From positions 1-23,834 of the forward strand of contig JAQGFW010015562.1 of assembly GCA_030463445.1 (NCBI GenBank): 23,834 nt of DNA, in the 5' to 3' direction. Position 1 is the first letter of the stretch, and each line of letters starts with the position of its first letter. A program made the position numbers and the translations under genes. Below the pieces are notes generated by a model that saw nothing but the letters and a program-made list of their open reading frames with translations, had not been told where the DNA came from and ran no database searches. This document shows, piece after piece, positions 1-10,419 of this stretch. This DNA is from Euplotes aediculatus (Eukaryota > Ciliophora > Spirotrichea > Euplotida > Euplotidae).

Positions 1-69
1 ACGTATTTTAAAATAAGCAAGACGATTCACTTTTCAATCATTTGCTTATTCATTTTCAAGCAAACAAAA

Positions 70-85
70 AGATCAGAGCTGATCT
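70..85 (-). terminator. Hairpin and T-run just after the gene A stop
   Basis: Read on the minus strand, 7-bp arms (AGATCAG / CTGATCT around a 2-base centre) are followed at once by TTTTTG. The structure starts 8 nt beyond the TAA stop of gene A. It looks like a 3' UTR or transcript-end structure. Eukaryotic polymerase II does not use bacterial-type terminators, so a role in 3' end formation is only an inference. Confidence 0.3.
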
Positions 86-93
86 CAGTTTCC

Positions 94-3000
94 TTAAAAA
101 ACTAGCTTCTTAAATTCAAACTTCGTGATGAGTCTCAAGATTGCAGCAACAAGTTGTTTCTGGTGAGTTTCAAGCACAACATCTCTTTCGTATCACTCGT
201 TATCTACAAATATATTGTGATTACGTAAGAATCCCTCACCAAAGAATGTTTGTGCATCGCCAGGTGCGAAATCAAAAGCATTAGGTATTGCATAGATATC
301 AATATCTTTAAGAAGCCAAGCCAGTAAAGACCCAATTATAGTTTGTAGCTCGTCTCTTTTGTCCATTTTATGGCTGCAATTTGACAATAGCGTTATTGAT
401 TCGGTTACAAATCTTATTTGGCTAATATTGTTTAAATCAGTTATCTTGTTAAGTTGCTTGTAAATTGATGTCTTGATCTCAAAGATTTTAGATTCGTCAA
501 CTGTCTTTAATTGAATGTTTGGATTTATGTAGCATGATCTGAGCAATCAAATTACAACTTCTAACAAATGAAACGACTTATCATTTACATCCAGAACTGC
601 AATGAGAGAATTAAAATCATACTTTTGTTGGATTTTTTGAATTATGTCTTGATCTTGAGAGAAGCACAGAGCAGCATCAACGAGCATATCTCAAAGCGCG
701 AACTTACTATTTGAATCTTGCTTAAATAGATCGTTATCACTGTCGATCTTATTTCTAAAACATTGTTGAACATCAGTCGAAGGGAATAGGACTGTTTTGT
801 TATTATTCTGATTGTCATCTAAATGTTGCTAATTATTTAAAGAGACTTACTATTTACTTCAGCTGTAGCCTCATCTAAAATATTTATGTATTTCTCCAAA
901 TAGACATCAGCTAATGTTTGTATATCAATCAGATCAAAATACTGCTCTATCCTTTGATTGAAAATAATTATTGCGAGAGCAGAGTTGATAGTCTGATCTG
1001 AAGCTATGTGTTTGGCACATTCCAAAAAGTTATCAATTTGTTCTCCAACTATTAGCTATAACACATAAGTTAGAGAATGACTTCAATTTAAATATTAATG
1101 ACTGCGCTAACAAAATGCACAGAATTATTGAGCTTAAAATCAAATAGGCCAAAACAGATTTCTAACTAAAATTAAATTAATCAGTAGGAACTGGAAATAT
1201 GCATTTAGATAGATAATTTGTATATTATTGTTATATTTATTGTTCATTTTAGAGAATTCAGTATTAAAATCTAATTAATTTTATTCGCGATTTTGAATAA
1301 GTTAATTTAGATTTAAGTTTATATAATCTTAATTTATTAAAATATAAAGAATAAATTACAAGTAAATTTTGTATGATGCTGGATAATGGAATAGAAATTA
1401 AAGAGTTAATAAATATCGCTTATACCACTTTTAAGCAACTCTTTGATATTTTGAAGTTGAAAATAAATATTCTAAGATAAACAATATTGAAGCAGCTGAG
1501 TTAACCAAATCAATTCTTAATATTTCAAATAGGTTTTTATTAAAGAATTTAATATTTGTTTTGATATTTCTGCCAAATATTTCTGCAATTAGAAATGAAT
1601 TTTTTATCTTTAAAATTTAGGTCTGAATTAAAAATGATTATATTATCCAGAAAAATACAATTAGTAATTGCAATATACAAGTAAAATCAATTGAGAGAAG
1701 TCCATATCAAATAGTATCACTCAGGGTTAATTTTTTCTAACAAAGATAAGTTCATTTATATTAAAATTTTATGAAAATCTATGCAATAAATTGTATTAAT
1801 TTGCTAATAGACTTATAAAAAAAACTAAAAATAAGTGTTAAAGGATCACTAATTCAAACTTTATAATTTGATTAATTCTAAAATTCATAAAGTGAAATGT
1901 AAATTACAAAAAATGTTTATTCTTCATCAAATAATAAACAGAAAGATTCATTACACAGCTTAATGATAATTAAATTTGTTTTACCTTAACGTTCATTTGC
2001 CTGAATCAGGTATGTTTTGGCATAACCTTTATTTTCAAGTGTTTATCAACCAAATTCTGATAAAATACAGATATGTATTCGTTTTGATATCAATACTCAA
2101 TGTCTGGATTGTAAAACCTATCAACGAATATGCTCAAGGACTGGTCTGAATAGTAGTTGATTGCTATATAAATGGTTAGACTCTCAAATATCAAAACATA
2201 ATTTATATTAAATATAAAATGAACTTGATTTATCCCATTTGAAATATCAAATCAATTTGGAACACTTCACTTGGATCAAATATAGGGTACTGTAATTAAT
2301 CAAACTTATTTTAGTAGTATAACTACCTCAAGGCAGATTGTTATGCTCTCCTGAAAGTTATGATTTAAGGAATTTAAGCTGAGCATTACAATTGCCAGTA
2401 GGCTGAATCAGTGGTATTTATACGTCTTTATTTTTATTACATTTTATTTAATACATGTCAATAAAATTAAATAAATAACGAGTACGTCTTTAGATTGACA
2501 ATTAACTATTGATCATAAGATCCTTAGGTTTGCAAAAGAAATAGCTTTCGTGATGTCCAAATATATGGCTTTTCAAAGCAAATAAATGTTTGGTTAAACT
2601 TATTATTTTATATACTATAGCTAACAATCAATTACCTAAACAAAAAGTTTTTCCTGAAAATGAGCTGACATTGCAAATGGACAACAAAAATTTTCAAATT
2701 TTACTATACGGAAGAATATTAAAAAAATATTGTATATTTCAGTTCGAGTACAATTGATGAAGGTGTATTTAATTACTAGTAGTTGTGCGCTTTGAAGCTG
2801 ACTCAAATCTAAATCTGATATAGCAACGAAACAGAATGCAATATCATCTAGATATCATTTAATAATTAGATTATAATTTAGGTTTAAGATAGCTTTAAAT
2901 GATAAATAAGAAAAAACAGATAAAACTTAATTATAAAAGTAAACATAATATTAAAATTTGAACTAAATTTTATTAATTGAGCATAGTTTTTAACATTATG

Positions 3001-6000
3001 CTAAAATAATATTATTTAATATTACAAGGTATTCCTTTATCTATTTTTGTTTTAAGTTATAATATCAATTAATATTGAATATAATCGTAAACATTTTTAA
3101 TCTAAATCATCTCAAATATTTCAAACACAATCGTTGATTGTTTACATATAATATTTATTATAATTTATTTTACTTTAACCTCATAAAGCAATTTAAAATG
3201 TTATTATTCAACTTTAAATAAATTGTTTATTTACTGCTTTCTAATAATTTTCCTTTTCTGATCAAAAGTATACTTTAATAAAAGGTGAATATAAGTGGCT
3301 CAAAAGATAATACTGATTTTTCTATTTACAAGAGCCAAAGTATGAGAATTTGTGAGAATCTTTATTCTCCCTTACATGCTTGAGTAACAAGAATATAACA
3401 GTGGCTAACAATTGCAGTACGTCACTTTAAGTTTCACTTACCATTCATGCTTAGAAAGAAATACCAAAAATCAAATCTCTTTTGGAAAGAAATTGGTCCT
3501 ATCCCTTCAAATTCATTAAGTATCTCATTGATTCGATTATTCTTTCAGTACTCTTCAATGTACTGGTAAATTAGTTGATAGACATTGCTTAGGTTCTTGT
3601 CGAATCTTGCTTGGAACTAAATCGAGTTTATATCAAATTGGAATTATTTAGCCAGTACACAAAGAAATCTCGTTTAAGATTTACATTATTAAATTTTAAT
3701 AATTTTAAGCTTTATTTTACTTATTTCAAAATATAGATAAATTTATAAATTTTAACGCAAGCTAGCTCAATAATTATTAGTTTTGTTAAATTTTAATAAT
3801 ATCTTTGAAGCAATCTCTGATTGATTATATGCATATTATAATAATCAAAGTAAATTTCTTAAATAAATTATAGCTTAAATGTTAATATTTTTAAATTGAA
3901 AATACAAAATTAACTGTTTGAATGATAAAAGAATTGTATTTGAACTTATTTTATTTTAAACATTAATTTATTTCTATTTCAAATCAAAATAACAAGATAT
4001 CCTTTTGAACTATCCATTTCATTAATATGATTATTCTTTATAAATAAAATATATTGTAACTAATATAGATTTCTTTAAAATGTCTAATAGTTTAGCATTA
4101 GCAATTTTAACTAATTTTAAATTCAAAAGTTTGTATTTAAAACTTTATTCAAGTAAAGAATGAGTATCCTAGAAGTGATAAATAATCTACCAAACACATT
4201 ACTATTTAATTAACTTCTATTAAACTAAAAAATTGATATATATTTAAATAGTTTTCACTATAAGTTTAGCTTTAAATTATGCGCTTCTCTTAAAGCCAAC
4301 ATTATGATCGAAATTCTATAATTTAATCTGCTCATTTATTGAATTAGATTTTATAAAAGAAATTAAAGTGAATTGTGTAATTTATTAAATGACAAATTTA
4401 TTTTATACTTTGCACTCTTTTTAAGCAAATAAAAAAATAAATGCAACTATTTATTTCATTTCTATCTTCAGACAATATAAAATGTAACTAATATTGAAAT
4501 TCTCCTCCTTGATAGTGTTTATGGTAGAATTATTGTAATTTTAAATCTGCAATTTATCTTAATAAATGATTGAGGTGTCTATTTGTAGTCATTAATAGTA
4601 TTTGAGTAAAAACCAAAGCGCAGTCTGTTAAAGAATGTGCTTGTCTTGTAGCAATCCTTTAAATCAGCAAATTATGTGGCACTTTTTAAAACATTTCTTT
4701 ACCTTCCAATCTAATATATTATTTTCATTTATCTTTCAAATGTTGATGTCTTTATTATTCCTATATTCTCTCCAACTCCCTGCCAATACACGAATACAAT
4801 CTTCATAAGCAGTACTCATCATACTGTCAATTCTGACTAATTCATCTTGTGTATAGTATTGTTCGAGTGAGTGGAGTGAAAAGAGGTAGTCTTGGGAGTG
4901 GAGCTGATCGTATTCTCAGGCCTATACAAAAGAAAATAATACAACATATCATCACACATTCAATATACTGCTTAAAGTAATCAATTACTAGTTGCAGCAG
5001 AGCTAATATTTAAAATTTAAATTCTATCTTTTGGATGACACAAAAGTCTAGAAATTGCATCAATTAAAGGCTATAAGGATGTGATATTGAAGAGTCAATT
5101 TTATTCATTACTGTTAGGTTTGCAATATACTCAAATAATGAGTGTAAAAATGCTAGAATTGCTAGGCAAGGGAATAAGGCTAAAAATATATTTTGAAATC
5201 GATCCTCCCTCAAAGAAAAGAAGTTTGAAATTTACGGAAATATGATTTATTAACTTTCTCTCAATTTTTAATTAAAGATATTTTCGATTTTAATATTACT
5301 TATTATATATTGAATAATAAAAATTTAGAATATCAAATTAATTTTTAATGTAAAGTTTATTTTAATTTACTTAAATTGAAAATTTTTTAATTTAAAATAT
5401 TATCAAGTTATCGAATTAAAATAATTTAAATATTAATTATCAACAATTATATAATATATTTTGTTCAAATAAATCATCTCCTTGTCTTTTTTATTCAGAA
5501 GATAATTTTAATTAATATTAAAAGCTTTTGAGTAATATGATTTTAAAATTAAATATAATCTATGATTAATGAATCTTTTTTTAGCATTTACTTAAAATTT
5601 CTTATTGATTTTTTTGTTTAAATTGAATATCAAATATTCAAATTGCTAAGTTATAACTAACTTGATCTAATATTTAAAAACTGAGTATACTTTGATACCT
5701 GATATTTAAAACTACAATATTTTTATTACTTTGATTGGTTCTTTATAACTAATCAAAATGTTTCAAAAATCTTAGTAGTATCAGTCACTTACTCTCAATT
5801 CTGGCATCAATCCATCCACGCATAGTTTAAGATACTTATTTGGATCTCTATATTAAAAATTGATGTTATCAAATAATATGCAATGAATAGTTGGTAGTGC
5901 AATTAATAATAAATATGTGGTATCAAATGCACACAATTCAGCTTGAATAACTGATACCTGTCAACAATTATCTTGAACTGAGTGCTCTCAAGCAGTTCTT

Positions 6001-6244
6001 TGCTTTCAGATTCCAGTTCGATATCGAAATTATATCTCTTGCCAACTCCAATTATTTTTAATGTTTGGTCGTCTTCTCAAAAGTAAATACAATTTTTTCT
6101 AAATTTTCCTTTCTTCATTTCGAATCAAATTTTCGAATGCTGTTTGTAAAACCTAATTCTTGTAATATAGTTGTGTGGCGGAATTAAATGGAAGTGATCG
6201 AAGGCAGCAACCTGCAAGCTTCTGGGAGTGAGTTCAGACTCAGT
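94..6244 (-). CDS. Gene A: large unrecognised protein, nine exons (5' end missing)
   Basis: Exons on the minus strand are 6244-5958, 5847-5793, 4921-4703, 3616-3442, 2614-2507, 2350-2327, 2289-1985, 1055-858 and 828-94, ending in TAA at 96-94. Every intron starts GT and ends AG and all phases agree, giving 701 codons in frame with no TAA or TAG. About 14 in-frame TGA codons are read as Trp (for example NE-W-YERD, EY-W-KNN). The last exon alone is 245 codons. The N-terminal ~115 residues look beta-rich (IPPHNYITRIRFYK). The rest is helical, with repeat-like leucine-rich helices such as FHLLEVVIWLLRSCYINPN near residue 550, so an armadillo- or RIH-like solenoid is possible. I do not recognise the family. 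The first exon is unresolved: an acceptor TATAG precedes residue 1, and candidate upstream coding lies at about 6285-6400 but gives no clean ATG under this code. Exon 2350-2327 (24 nt) rests only on good splice sites and matching phase. Confidence 0.8.
829..857 (-). other. 29-nt intron of gene A
   Basis: Begins GTAAAT and ends AATTAG. It contains in-frame stops and its removal joins two clearly coding frames in phase 0 (TAE | QHLDDNQ). It is one of the best-supported short introns in the window and anchors the intron model used for the other genes. Confidence 0.75.
1056..1984 (-). other. 929-nt intron of gene A
   Basis: Donor GTAAAA follows KVMPKHT-W-FRQMNVK and acceptor TTATAG precedes LIVGEQIDNF, both phase 0. 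The interior is mostly A/T runs. A short coding-like stretch at about 1060-1170 on the same strand would need TAA and TAG to be sense and was not accepted. No terminal inverted repeats or TA-TA duplication were seen at its ends. Confidence 0.6.
2351..2506 (-). other. 156-nt intron of gene A
   Basis: Donor GTTAAT follows DLMIN at phase 1 and acceptor CTTTCAG leads into the 24-nt exon. An alternative open frame crosses 2330-2420 (helical-looking, LLAIVMLSLNSLNHNF), but its acceptors do not match the phase of the preceding exon. The region could still hold an alternative exon. Confidence 0.45.
2615..3441 (-). other. 827-nt intron of gene A
   Basis: Canonical donor GTAAGTG follows FFLSMN at phase 1 and acceptor CTATAG precedes YKIISLTK, also phase 1. 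The interior is extremely AT-rich. A less AT-rich patch at 3361-3430 carries a second GTAAGG donor-like site, but any exon there (49 nt) would break the phase, so it was not called. Confidence 0.65.
3617..4702 (-). other. 1086-nt intron of gene A
   Basis: Donor GTAAAG follows NNILDWK and acceptor GATTTAG precedes FQARFDKN, both phase 0. The interior is long A/T runs with no open frame worth calling. A patch at 4600-4680 (minus strand) is somewhat richer in G and C but shows no phase-compatible exon. Confidence 0.65.
4922..5792 (-). other. 871-nt intron of gene A
   Basis: Donor GTAAGTGACTG follows LMPELR and acceptor TTTTGTATAG precedes A-W-EYDQLHSQ, both phase 0. A TACTAAG branch-site-like string lies within the first 25 nt, which is close enough to the donor to look like the remains of a much shorter intron. 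The rest is low complexity. Confidence 0.65.
5848..5957 (-). other. 110-nt intron of gene A
   Basis: Donor GTATCAG splits an Arg codon (phase 2) after FKIIVD and acceptor TTTAATATAG restores it before DPNKYLKLC. The exact codon reconstruction makes this a strong junction. A TA-bounded excision at the same place would instead leave an in-frame TAG, so splicing is the better reading. Confidence 0.7.
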
Positions 6245-8709
6245 CTATAATCAAAATTAGTTGGTGCAGTTTACTATAACTAACCACAGGCTTAACTTTT
6301 AATGCACTTCACAAATACTTTATTTAGTGATAATCCATTGCAACTCCAAATTAAAATATTAGTTAGATTTTTAAATATTCGGGCAAATTTGATTCAAAAT
6401 TTTTGAATTTATATATAGCATTTATTTGGTTAAAGAAAACTTATTTTAATATTTACATGGCAAATAAAATATTAACGAAGATGGAGGACTTGAATTACTT
6501 ATTCAAATTCTTGCTTATTATTTAACAAACATGCTCATTTTTTATTTAGCATTAATTTTACATTTATATATTTTTTATTATGATCTAAATAAAATGTTTA
6601 TTTTATTTAAAAGTTTGTTGAAGAAAATTTGAATATTAATCAAATCTGATTTTGAATAATGGACTACAAAAAGTGCACTTGATTTTAAATAAACTGATAT
6701 TTTTTGTTTTAAAATAGTTTGAATTAAGAGTATTTTTAATTCAAAATAGAATACTTGATTATTTTTGGTATTCAACAAAACTTTAAAAAATAACAAGTTT
6801 TGAATTTTGAAACTATACTTTATCTTATTAAAATTTTAACTATTTAAAATTTTCAACAAATATTATGTTTTTTGTTTTATAAACTATATTTTTCATTAAG
6901 TTTTAAAACTTTTGTTTAAATCAAATAGGCTTTAATTATCTTTTATTTTAGAGAATAAACTTCTGATTTTAATAATTTAATTTTTAATGAATAATAATAA
7001 AATGAAGTACTACCTTGTTTAAGATAAATAGTACAAAATGGAGAGAGAAAGATAAGAAGATAGTATTAAGAATAAATAAAGATATTATGTAATAAAAAAT
7101 ATAGTGATTTAAATTTTTAATAAAACTATATAAATTAAATATTTATATGAACAATTAATGCATAATAACTGAATCATGCTACTGTAAAACCTTTTGTTTA
7201 ACCCTCAAAATTAATGAAATTTTAATCAAAAAAATTTTACATTTATTTTTTATAAAACAACTTTATGAAGCCTTCAACATTAACTTTATTTTCATGTTTT
7301 TCCTCAAAATTTATGAGGGTTTCGATCTTTTTTTTAATTTAATTACATAAATTATTTTAAATCTCCATTCTCTAACTTTTTAGAAGTACAGACTTATGAA
7401 GTTCCGTTTAAAGAGCATAAATTAATTCATTTTATTTATATTGATTTCGAACAATTATTATTAATTCTATCAACTCTTTCTTCAATTGCTTTATATTTTC
7501 TTTTACTCTTTATTAGCAATGCATTGAGAGATGATGCAATTAATATAAAATTTTTTTGTAACTTTTATACAACATTATATTTTTTAATTTTACTAATTAT
7601 TAAAATTAACCAAAGTCATTTTAATCAAAAACATCCAAACTCAATAAGCTTATTATTTATTTTTATTAGTAAAAATTCTTACTCCAAATGCTAATAATAA
7701 ATTGGTTTCCTCTAAAACCAAATCAAATTTTTTAGCTGTTATATTAGCCCTCTTAAATTTCGAAAAGTAATAGATTTTCGGGGGAATTAGCCAAATGATT
7801 TCGGTATTTAAATACACCACCTTAAAATGTAATATTTTTACATAACCTATGAATGTTATAAAATATAGATTTATACGTTATTTTGATTACGATAATTTTA
7901 TATGAATAACTATATTTTAATATTGATTATTATGGCATTTTAATAAAGTTTGACTAACTGCAAATTCAATATTACATTCTCTCAAATCTATTTTTCTATA
8001 ATATATTCATTATTTTTGAATCACTGAGTTTTAACCATTTTTGCAATTGTCATTCAAAAAATGATTGACAAGCACCCGTTCTTGTTTCAGAGTTTAAGGG
8101 AGAATGGCACAAATGATTTTCTGCAAACTTAGCAGATGATTTTTATTTATGTATAATAACACTAATTCCCTTTATAAATTAAAGTATTATCTCCGTTGTA
8201 ATTAGTAAATATATATTGTATATTTTATTAGAGTTGACTATTGCATGCCTACTTTATTTAATTGTTTTTAAAATAAAACTGCTAAGTATCTTATAATATT
8301 ATAAGACTGTAATGTTGCGTAAAGATACTTTTAAATATTAGTTTTCCTGAATATAAAATATGATTATATACAAATGAAAGACTAATCAAATTATCGTTAA
8401 ATTTTCATTCACAAATTAATTAATTTTATACTTAATCAAAATGCATAGTTTTGTTTGTTTAATAAGTAGAAGAAATATTGCAATCATAATAAATCTATAT
8501 CAAAATACAGATTTTACAAGTGAAAACTCATTAACCAAGAGCAATAAAATCTTTTATGAGAGATATTAACAAAAACATGTAAATACTGTCCCATTATTAA
8601 AAGTTTTAGTATTTATTAGCATCTACTTAGCATATGTGGTTACTTTTCATGTAAATATTGGCAGTTTTTATGAATGCTAAAAATTTATCCAGCCTAACTG
8701 CAAGTTAAG
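6245..8709. other. AT-rich spacer, no supported gene
   Basis: The first ~150 bases probably hold the 5' exon and leader of gene A: 6285-6338 begins with ATG on the minus strand but has an in-frame TAA, and another frame ends at a GTATTT donor near 6314. Beyond that are long A/T homopolymer-like runs with frequent stops in all frames. A 72-codon minus-strand frame at 6578-6796 is the composition expected by chance (Phe, Leu, Lys, Asn, Ile). The promoter of gene A must lie here, but no element is recognisable. Confidence 0.5.
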
Positions 8710-8942
8710 CTTTAGTGCTTTGTTGTTTACCACAAAAGGACCTTGGAGTTGAAGCCTTTGTTCACGTTTGCACTTCCCTCCTAAACCCCAGAGGAGGTAT
8801 AGACGTGAGCAAGCACATTATAATTAATTTAACGATGTCTCAAATGTTAGTGTTGCCTCAAGTATATGGACGCTGTCTCAGATGCGTGGATGATGTTTCA
8901 AGTCAAACGGATGTTGTCTCAAAGCAACTGATACTACTCTAA
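8710..8942. other. GC-richer island, probable exon(s), strand unresolved
   Basis: This patch is clearly less AT-rich than its flanks. On the plus strand a frame is open from an acceptor-like TTTAG at about 8714 to TAA at 8942, with donor-like GTATAG and GTGAGC near 8798-8806. On the minus strand GGTTTAG and GTGGTAAAC make an equally good acceptor and donor, enclosing a short frame containing EGSANVNKGFNSK. At this base composition I cannot choose. It could be the 5' exon of the plus-strand gene that starts near 9023. Confidence 0.35.
8836..8934. repeat. Degenerate ~20-bp tandem repeat, five copies
   Basis: The core TG(T/C)(C/T)TCA(A/G) starts at 8836, 8854, 8874, 8894 and 8915, giving spacings of 18, 20, 20 and 21 bases. 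Purine-rich GGA or GGAT often precedes the next core. The period is not a multiple of three, so it is not a protein repeat. It may be a decayed minisatellite or a cluster of binding sites. It sits at the 3' side of the GC-richer island. Confidence 0.5.
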
Positions 8943-9022
8943 TATTCTTCTTGTTATAAATTAAACTTTAGAAAAAATGAAGAGTTTGGTGTCAATTTTT
9001 AAAAATACTACCTTAAATATAG

Positions 9023-9444
9023 TGAATTTGATTTGAAAATGCTCAGGCCTCTTTGTGTCAAATATTTTTAGAAGTCATAGAACAAGCAAGCTTAAAAGAT
9101 GAAACGGAATCAGTTGAGAAAACATGTCAAGCATCATTTAAAATACCTCAGGACATGCTTCCGCAAATTACTTTTCCAAGTAATGCAAATACTCAAAAGA
9201 ATATAAAATTTGTAATCACAAATGAGTTTATTCGGAATGTTTGCAAAAGGTTGAAAGGTAATTGCAAAATTGGAGATACTCTCATATTAATTTTTATGTA
9301 TGCACTGATATAAAGAACAGGAAAAGCAAGACTACTAAAGTTTGAGGTGGAAAGAATCATGAGTACCAACAAGAAAGGATAGAGAGGAAATTTAAAGCAA
9401 ATCAAATATCTGTGGATTTCTATAATGAAATAAAAACTGTGAAA
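9023..9444 (+). CDS. Partial unrecognised gene, two exon candidates
   Basis: The first exon starts after a TATAG acceptor at 9022 and is open through a charged stretch (ASLKDETESVEKTCQASFK) to a GTAATT donor at 9258. The second, 9316-9444, reads KTTKV-W-GGKNHEYQQERI and on to a GTAATC donor, with TGA as Trp. The coding strand is purine-rich, as in gene A. The exact junction is unresolved: donor AAAG|GTAATT is phase 1, whereas acceptor ATAAAG| at 9315 is phase 0. An earlier donor at TTT|GTAATC would fit but discards plausible coding. No family is recognised. A frameshifted continuation at 9450-9490 also looks protein-like. The minus-strand frame at 9193-9486 is its shadow. Confidence 0.4.
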
Positions 9445-10033
9445 GTAATCTAATTCTGAAAGGAAAATATGGAAAACTAAAATCATCGTAAATCAATAAA
9501 TTATTTTTCATTTTATGTATTATGATTCATAATATACATAATTTTAAGAAGTTCAAAATTATTTTTTAAAGGACATTTGGAAAATTTTAATATGAATCCT
9601 AAGGATTTGAAAGAAAACCTTTAAATGAAAAGGGTAATTGATATAATGAAGATAATGAAGAGTTATTTGCAGATATTTTTGGTTAAGTAAAATATTCGAA
9701 GAAAAGTAAACACTTAAAAATGAACCAAACTTAATAAAGAAATCAAAGAAGAGAAAATTATTTAATTAATAATCTTTCAAATAACAAATTGCTGAATTTT
9801 ATCAATAAAAATGGATTTAATAAATCAAATAAACAAATTAATCAAGATTAGAATTGAAAAACTTGAAAATAAATAATAGTAAAACTAATCTCTATTATTT
9901 TATATTTTACTGATGTATGTCTCATATTTTAATTATTAGGCCAATACAAAATGTCTGATTTCAATGATTAATTAAATTCCTTAAAATTTTACATCAGAAG
10001 AGAATATAATTTAATTTAAGATTAATTTAATGA

Positions 10034-10267
10034 ATGCATTCAAAATTAAAGATATTAAATCCTTTGTTATTCTTCAGTTCGATGAACTCTGATAAAAATA
10101 ATGCACAAAATATCAAGAGATACTATCCAAAAATCTTTGATTATATTCCTGAATACAAGGAGAACCCAGAGTATATGCCTCAAAAGAAATATATGTGGAA
10201 GATATTTAGCATAAAATATTCATCTTGACAAATAAATATTTCATTCGAGAAAAAACTGAGAAAGTAA
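10034..10267 (+). CDS. Small hypothetical ORF, 77 aa
   Basis: ATG at 10034 directly follows TAA and TGA and the frame runs to TAA at 10265-10267, with one TGA (10229-10231) read as Trp. The middle (KRYYPKIFDYIPEYKENPEY) is rich in aromatics and charges, unlike chance AT-rich frames. It may be a stand-alone gene or the next exon of the gene at 9023. In the latter case GTATAT or GTGGAA donors within it could lead to either of two overlapping downstream frames that end near 10380-10419. One of these contains ATG TCA GAA GAA (MSEELFNQFSSAYYFSYKS), the other NELLRCQKNCSISLAQH. Function unknown. Confidence 0.4.
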
Positions 10268-10419
10268 ATGAATTATTGAGATGTCAGAAGAATTGTTCAA
10301 TCAGTTTAGCTCAGCATACTATTTTTCATACAAAAGTTTTGTTTATGGTCTTTGAATCAAAGATGCTTGGCAATATCATAAAGGAAGAAAGAAGTAGTGA
10401 AAAGAATTTATTATATTAG

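Noticed and set aside
1-1200. Reading TAA and TAG as Gln as well as TGA as Trp (karyorelict or Condylostoma code)
   Set aside because: It keeps frames open past the gene A stop to the window edge and upstream of 1055, but the extra stretches have a stop-codon density like random AT-rich DNA. About 640 solid codons contain no TAA/TAG.
1056-5792. Long introns of gene A as TA-bounded germline-eliminated segments rather than introns
   Set aside because: Removing TA-to-TA intervals leaves out-of-frame joins or stops (for example at 5957/5848), whereas GT-AG removal restores every codon. An insertion inside an intron remains possible.
6285-6338. ATG-started first exon of gene A (MDYH...)
   Set aside because: It has good phase and a 40-nt GT-AG intron, but contains an in-frame TAA at the fifth codon under the accepted code. 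It is kept only as a possibility.
6578-6796. 72-codon minus-strand ORF
   Set aside because: Composed almost only of AT-rich codons in a featureless A/T region. Runs of this length are expected by chance.
9193-9486. 97-codon minus-strand ORF
   Set aside because: Antisense shadow of the purine-rich plus-strand exons at 9023-9444.
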